The notes below the pieces were generated by a model. The model ran no database searches and was not told where the DNA came from. It saw nothing but the letters and a program-made list of their open reading frames with translations. Below are positions 6,141 to 8,444 of a DNA stretch of 8,444 bases, in pieces. The stretch spans positions 1-8,444 of the forward strand of contig CALMWN010000119.1 of assembly GCA_937873555.1 (NCBI GenBank), in the 5' to 3' direction. A program made the position numbers and the translations under genes. Position 1 is the stretch's first letter; each line of letters starts with the position of its first letter. The stretch is from an uncultured Clostridia bacterium (lineage in GTDB: Bacteria > Bacillota > Clostridia > Acetivibrionales > CALMWN01).

Positions 6141-6599
6141 ATGGCAAAGATTTTGAACAAGGTTTTGAATTTTGTCGGATGGGAAGCGGAGGAAGAAGAT
6201 GTAATGGAAGCGCACGAAGGCCATGAAGGACAAAAAGAGGAACTAAACCAACCCAAATTTCTGTACTCCGGCCAGAACAAGCAACAGAACAAAGTAGTAA
6301 ATATTCATTCACAAGCTCAATTTAAAGTTGTAATAATGCAACCTGAAACATTTGATGATGCACAGGATATTTGCGACCATCTGAAGAACAAAAAGCCTGT
6401 GGTTATAAACCTTGAAGAGGTTGACAAGGAAACCGCCCAAAGAGTTGTTGATTTTTTGAGCGGCTCGGTTTATGCACTGGATGGGAACATACAAAAAGTT
6501 TCTGCCGGGATTTTTCTCATTGCACCGAACAATGTGGATATTATGGGTGATTTTAAAGACGAACTTAGAAATAAAGGCGTCTTTCCCTGGATAAAATAA
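6141..6599 (+). CDS. sepF: SepF, Z-ring membrane anchor
   Basis: This 152-aa cytoplasmic division protein binds the FtsZ C-terminal tail and tethers and bundles filaments at the membrane. Residues 1-14 (MAKILNKVLNFVGW) are the expected amphipathic membrane-targeting helix. An acidic, His/Glu/Gln-rich linker (about 15-50) follows. Residues about 51-140 are the SepF core domain, with FDDAQDICDHLKNKKPVVINL, then RVVDFLSGSVYALDGNIQKV and IFLIAPNNVDI. G108 in FLSG corresponds to the conserved glycine at the dimer interface. The C-terminal extension ends KGVFPWIK. The ribosome site AGGAGG (6126-6131) sits 9 bases before the ATG and is the strongest in the window, suiting an abundant protein. It lies in the same direction as ylmE and ylmG, with gaps of 130 and 67 bases. 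Confidence 0.97.
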   Translation: MAKILNKVLNFVGWEAEEEDVMEAHEGHEGQKEELNQPKFLYSGQNKQQNKVVNIHSQAQFKVVIMQPETFDDAQDICDHLKNKKPVVINLEEVDKETAQRVVDFLSGSVYALDGNIQKVSAGIFLIAPNNVDIMGDFKDELRNKGVFPWIK

Positions 6600-6604
6600 A
6601 TATG

Positions 6605-6644
6605 CCGGGTAAATCTCAAAATAGTACATATATTGGAAACCCGG
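6605..6644 (+). repeat. Inverted repeat in the sepF-ylmG gap
   Basis: CCGGGT (6605-6610) pairs with ACCCGG (6639-6644) around a 28-base AT-rich spacer. The right arm is directly followed by the perfect 10-base palindrome TTGTATACAA (6645-6654), just before the ylmG ribosome site GGAGG. There is no T-run, so this is not a terminator. Function is unknown, and chance cannot be excluded for arms this short. Confidence 0.4.
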
Positions 6645-6666
6645 TTGTATACAATGGAGGCCTTCA

Positions 6667-6924
6667 ATGAATCTAATCATATATAAAGCCATACTTTGGC
6701 TTTTGCAAATTCTTGAACTGGCAATATTGGCGCGGGTCATAATTTCATGGCTGCCCATATCAAGAGACAACCAGTTTATAAAGCTGATATATCAAATAAC
6801 AGAGCCCATGCTGGCTCCTATCAGAGGGATCATAGAAAGGTCTCCCCTTGGAAGGAACATGATGGTGGATTTTTCACCGTTGATTGCATTACTGATAATA
6901 ATGTTTATCCGTAACATTTTATAA
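6667..6924 (+). CDS. ylmG: YggT/YlmG family small membrane protein
   Basis: This is an 85-aa integral membrane protein with two helices: about 3-29 (IIYKAILWLLQILELAILARVIISWLP) and about 66-84 (VDFSPLIALLIIMFIRNIL). Family landmarks are RVIISWLP, the loop TEPMLAPIRGIIE (46-58) and DFSPLIALL (68-76). YlmG homologues are linked genetically to cell division, to chloroplast nucleoid and envelope organisation, and to osmotic or ionic homeostasis, but the biochemical role is open. The full length is typical of one-unit YggT proteins of Gram-positives. GGAGG precedes the ATG by 6 bases. A 95-nt palindrome begins one base after its stop codon. Confidence 0.95.
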   Translation: MNLIIYKAILWLLQILELAILARVIISWLPISRDNQFIKLIYQITEPMLAPIRGIIERSPLGRNMMVDFSPLIALLIIMFIRNIL

Positions 6925-6925
6925 A

Positions 6926-7020
6926 ATAACCAAATTTAAAAGTGATTTTATCCAGCAAGGAAATCACCCCTTCCACAGGTGATTTCCTATCTGAAAATCA
7001 CTAAGTTTAAATTTGGTTAT
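6926..7020 (+). repeat. 95-nt near-perfect palindrome filling the ylmG-ylmH gap
   Basis: ATAACCAAATTTAAA (6926-6940) is perfectly complementary to 7006-7020. After a 3-base bulge (7003-7005), AGTGATTTT (6941-6949) pairs with AAAATCACT (6994-7002). CAG (6953-6955) can pair with CTG (6991-6993). GGAAATCACC (6959-6968) pairs with GGTGATTTCC (6978-6987) around a 9-base loop. The total is about 37 base pairs. GTGATTT occurs four times in alternating orientation (6942, 6961, 6979, 6995), so two smaller hairpins could form instead of the long one. No T-run follows (CTTTAATGG), so it is not a standard terminator. It may be a MITE-like palindromic insertion or a structured intercistronic RNA element; no clear target duplication is visible. 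Confidence 0.85.
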
Positions 7021-7035
7021 CTTTAATGGAGAATA

Positions 7036-7830
7036 ATGATTAACAAGGAATCAATACTAAAAAGAGTTAACAAGATAGATGACAAGCTTTTGGTGTCAAA
7101 GGCGATAGATAGGGCGACAAAGTCAGACAACGCAGGTGTCATGGTTCATACTGATTTTTATGATCCTTACCAGAGAAATACTATTGAAAAAGCTTTTTCA
7201 AATATTTCCGGTATCAATTATACCTTCAATGGGGGTTATGGTGGGGCAGAGAGAATGATTGCGGTTTTCTGCCCTAATTATATGCCTGTTGAAGACCTGC
7301 AGGATTCCGATTTCCCGCTTAAACTTGTGGGAATATATCCAAAATCGAGGGAAATTCTTAATCATAGGGATTATTTGGGTTCTTTGATGGGACTAGGTAT
7401 CAAAAGAGAAAAAATTGGTGATATTCTTGTAAAGGACGATGTTTGTACTGTTATTGTTTTAGAAGAAATTGCCGATTATATAAGATATAACCTGTCAAAG
7501 GTTGGCAACACAAGAGTTGACGTTCTTGTGAGGGACCTGGAAGCCATACAGGCTGATTCTCAAAAGGTCAGGGAAATCAGGTCAACAGTTGCATCCTTGA
7601 GGCTGGACAGCGTAGCAAGCGCAGGATATGGCATATCACGGAGCAAAATAGCGGAATATATAAAGGGTGAGAAGGTGAATCTCAACTGGGAGACCTGCAG
7701 CAATGCAGCAAAGCCTGTGAATGAAGGTGATACCCTTTCCATAAGGGGAAAAGGCAGGGTAGTGCTGGAAAAGATAATTGGAACCACAAAAAAGGACAGG
7801 ATAAGCATACTACTGAAGAAATTCGTCTAA
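7036..7830 (+). CDS. ylmH: YlmH, S4-domain RNA-binding protein (ribosome quality control)
   Basis: This 264-aa cytoplasmic protein has an N-terminal YlmH-specific region and a C-terminal S4 RNA-binding domain (about 186-245). The N-terminal region shows VHTDFYDPYQR (37-47), GGYGGAERMIAVF (66-78) and HRDYLGSLMGLGIKREKIGDI (110-130). The S4 part shows RLDSVASAGYGISRSKIAEYIKG, KPVNEGDTLSIRGKGRV. In B. subtilis YlmH can act in ribosome-associated quality control, binding stalled 50S subunits and supporting poly-alanine tailing like RqcP. It also resides in the division cluster, and deletion phenotypes in some Gram-positives touch on division. All blocks are intact and the length is normal. GGAG lies only 4 bases before the ATG, immediately after the palindrome at 6926-7020, so folding of that element could affect access to the ribosome site. 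Only 13 bases separate its stop from divIVA. Confidence 0.95.
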   Translation: MINKESILKRVNKIDDKLLVSKAIDRATKSDNAGVMVHTDFYDPYQRNTIEKAFSNISGINYTFNGGYGGAERMIAVFCPNYMPVEDLQDSDFPLKLVGIYPKSREILNHRDYLGSLMGLGIKREKIGDILVKDDVCTVIVLEEIADYIRYNLSKVGNTRVDVLVRDLEAIQADSQKVREIRSTVASLRLDSVASAGYGISRSKIAEYIKGEKVNLNWETCSNAAKPVNEGDTLSIRGKGRVVLEKIIGTTKKDRISILLKKFV

Positions 7831-7843
7831 AGGGGTGGAATGA

Positions 7844-8299
7844 ATGAATTATACACCGAATGACCTTCAGAATATCACGTTTAAAAAGAACATTTTCGGT
7901 TACAGCGAAGACCAGGTAAATGAAGCACTGGACAAGGTCATAGAAGATCAAAGTGCCTACATAAGGGAAAATATTGAGCTTAAGGACAGGCTTTCAGTAC
8001 TGAATGAAGGGCTTCAGCATTACAAAACAATAGAGGAATCACTCCAGAACACACTGATAATTGCACAACAAACCAGTGAGGATATTAAGAAAAACGCATA
8101 CGAAAAGGCGGACAATATCATAAAGGAAGCTGAGCTGAAAGCCCAGAAAATTGTTAATGAAGCGAACCATGAGGTCATTAAGATACGCTTCGAATATGAG
8201 GAGATGAAAAAGAAGCTTCATATATTCAAGTCAAAAGCAGAAACTCTGCTCCTTTCTCAGATGGAGGTACTAAAGCAGATGTTTGACGAAAAAGAATAA
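7844..8299 (+). CDS. divIVA: DivIVA, curvature-sensing polar/septal scaffold
   Basis: This 151-aa coiled-coil protein assembles on concave membrane at septa and poles and recruits division, chromosome-anchoring and wall-synthesis proteins. The N-terminal lipid-binding domain reads TPNDLQNITFKKNIFGYSEDQVNEALDKV (4-32), matching DivIVA in the TPNDI..N..F and GY..DEVNEFL blocks. Coiled coil runs from about 33-60 and from about 66 to 147, with the typical IEESLQNTLIIAQQTSEDIKKNA. Residues 17-18 are Ile-Phe where B. subtilis has the membrane-inserting Phe17-Arg18. The C-terminal tail is shorter than in Bacillus (151 against 164 residues). GGGGTGG gives good spacing to ATG 7844; the ATG at 7840 is in another frame. 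It is the last gene of the train before the T-box promoter, with no terminator seen after it. Confidence 0.94.
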   Translation: MNYTPNDLQNITFKKNIFGYSEDQVNEALDKVIEDQSAYIRENIELKDRLSVLNEGLQHYKTIEESLQNTLIIAQQTSEDIKKNAYEKADNIIKEAELKAQKIVNEANHEVIKIRFEYEEMKKKLHIFKSKAETLLLSQMEVLKQMFDEKE

Positions 8300-8327
8300 A
8301 CAGTACAAACCGGTGTCAATAAAAAAC

Positions 8328-8356
8328 TTGAAAAAGACTATATGATGTTGTATAAT
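8328..8356 (+). promoter_or_regulatory. Consensus sigma-A promoter of the T-box transcript
   Basis: TTGAAA (8328-8333), a 17-base spacer and a perfect TATAAT (8351-8356) predict a start near 8363, just before the T-box leader. It is the best promoter in the window. It lies 28 bases after divIVA, separating the next gene from the division operon, although readthrough remains possible. Confidence 0.87.
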
Positions 8357-8372
8357 TTTAAATAAATTTTAA

Positions 8373-8444
8373 ATACGATGACTGGAAAGAGTAAAAAGAA
8401 ATGTGCTTTTCGAGAGCAGGTGAGGGTGGAAATCCTGTAGAACA
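8373..8444 (+). ncRNA. T-box leader, 5' part of Stem I (probably ileS)
   Basis: This is the first part of a tRNA-sensing T-box riboswitch, cut by the window end. Recognisable elements in order are the opening GATGACTGGA, the AGTA of the S-turn (8390-8393), AGAG (8413-8416) and the distal Stem I helix CAGG/CCTG (8417-8420 with 8434-8437) enclosing the conserved GGGTGGAAAT-type loop. In the family, Stem I reads the tRNA anticodon through a specifier codon. Uncharged tRNA then stabilises an antiterminator and turns on a downstream aminoacyl-tRNA synthetase or amino acid gene. The specifier, antiterminator and terminator lie beyond the window. Because divIVA is followed by ileS in many Firmicutes, isoleucine specificity is inferred, not seen. 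Confidence 0.85.

Noticed and set aside
6309..6770. 153-aa leftward open frame over sepF and the start of ylmG
   Set aside because: It is antisense to two well-identified genes, and the product has no recognisable domain or ribosome site.
6926..7020. Reading the ylmG-ylmH palindrome as an intrinsic terminator
   Set aside because: The outer stem is AT-rich and no T-run follows, so it does not fit the rho-independent terminator pattern despite its strength as a hairpin.

Overview
The window looks like chromosomal DNA of an endospore-forming Firmicute of the class Clostridia. The reasons are a Spo0A effector domain nearly identical to the Bacillus/Clostridium consensus, moderately AT-rich DNA with strong purine-rich Shine-Dalgarno (SD) sites, and a ylmE-sepF-ylmG-ylmH-divIVA block followed by a T-box leader. 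A clostridial cluster III type organism (Ruminiclostridium/Acetivibrio) would fit, but the sequence alone does not fix the genus. No insertion sequences, CRISPR arrays, tRNA or rRNA genes were seen.

Layout. Bases 1-463 hold the 3' end of spo0A on the + strand and its intrinsic terminator. Bases 613-2435 form a leftward block, read in the order RluA/RluD-type pseudouridine synthase, MerR-type HTH protein with a long helical tail, and a small membrane protein with two CxxC pairs. The first two genes each have their own sigma-A-like promoter, and the last two are tightly coupled. A divergent promoter region at about 2436-2665 separates this from a long rightward gene train. That train runs: YnbB-type PLP lyase ('aluminium resistance'), HlyD-like single-pass membrane protein, YggS/YlmE, SepF, YggT/YlmG, YlmH and DivIVA. 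The window ends in a consensus promoter and the first half of a T-box Stem I, almost certainly the leader of ileS, which follows divIVA in many Firmicutes.

How the genes work together. SepF (Z-ring membrane tether), YlmG (membrane protein linked to division and envelope) and DivIVA (curvature-sensing scaffold) are the cell-division core. YlmE buffers PLP, and YlmH is an S4-domain ribosome-quality-control factor. The HlyD-like protein sits where Bacillus has ylmD and overlaps ylmE by 4 bp, so it is plausibly an envelope or division accessory protein rather than an efflux adaptor.

Most unusual points. (1) A near-perfect 95-nt palindrome with four alternating GTGATTT heptamers fills the ylmG-ylmH gap. 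(2) An undescribed 87-aa membrane/zinc-ribbon-like protein is coupled to a MerR-HTH protein with a basic amphipathic C-terminus, an architecture like RacA. (3) The HlyD-like protein has no visible transporter partner. (4) DivIVA has altered residues at the membrane-inserting tip. No entirely novel system is proven here. These are the best candidates.
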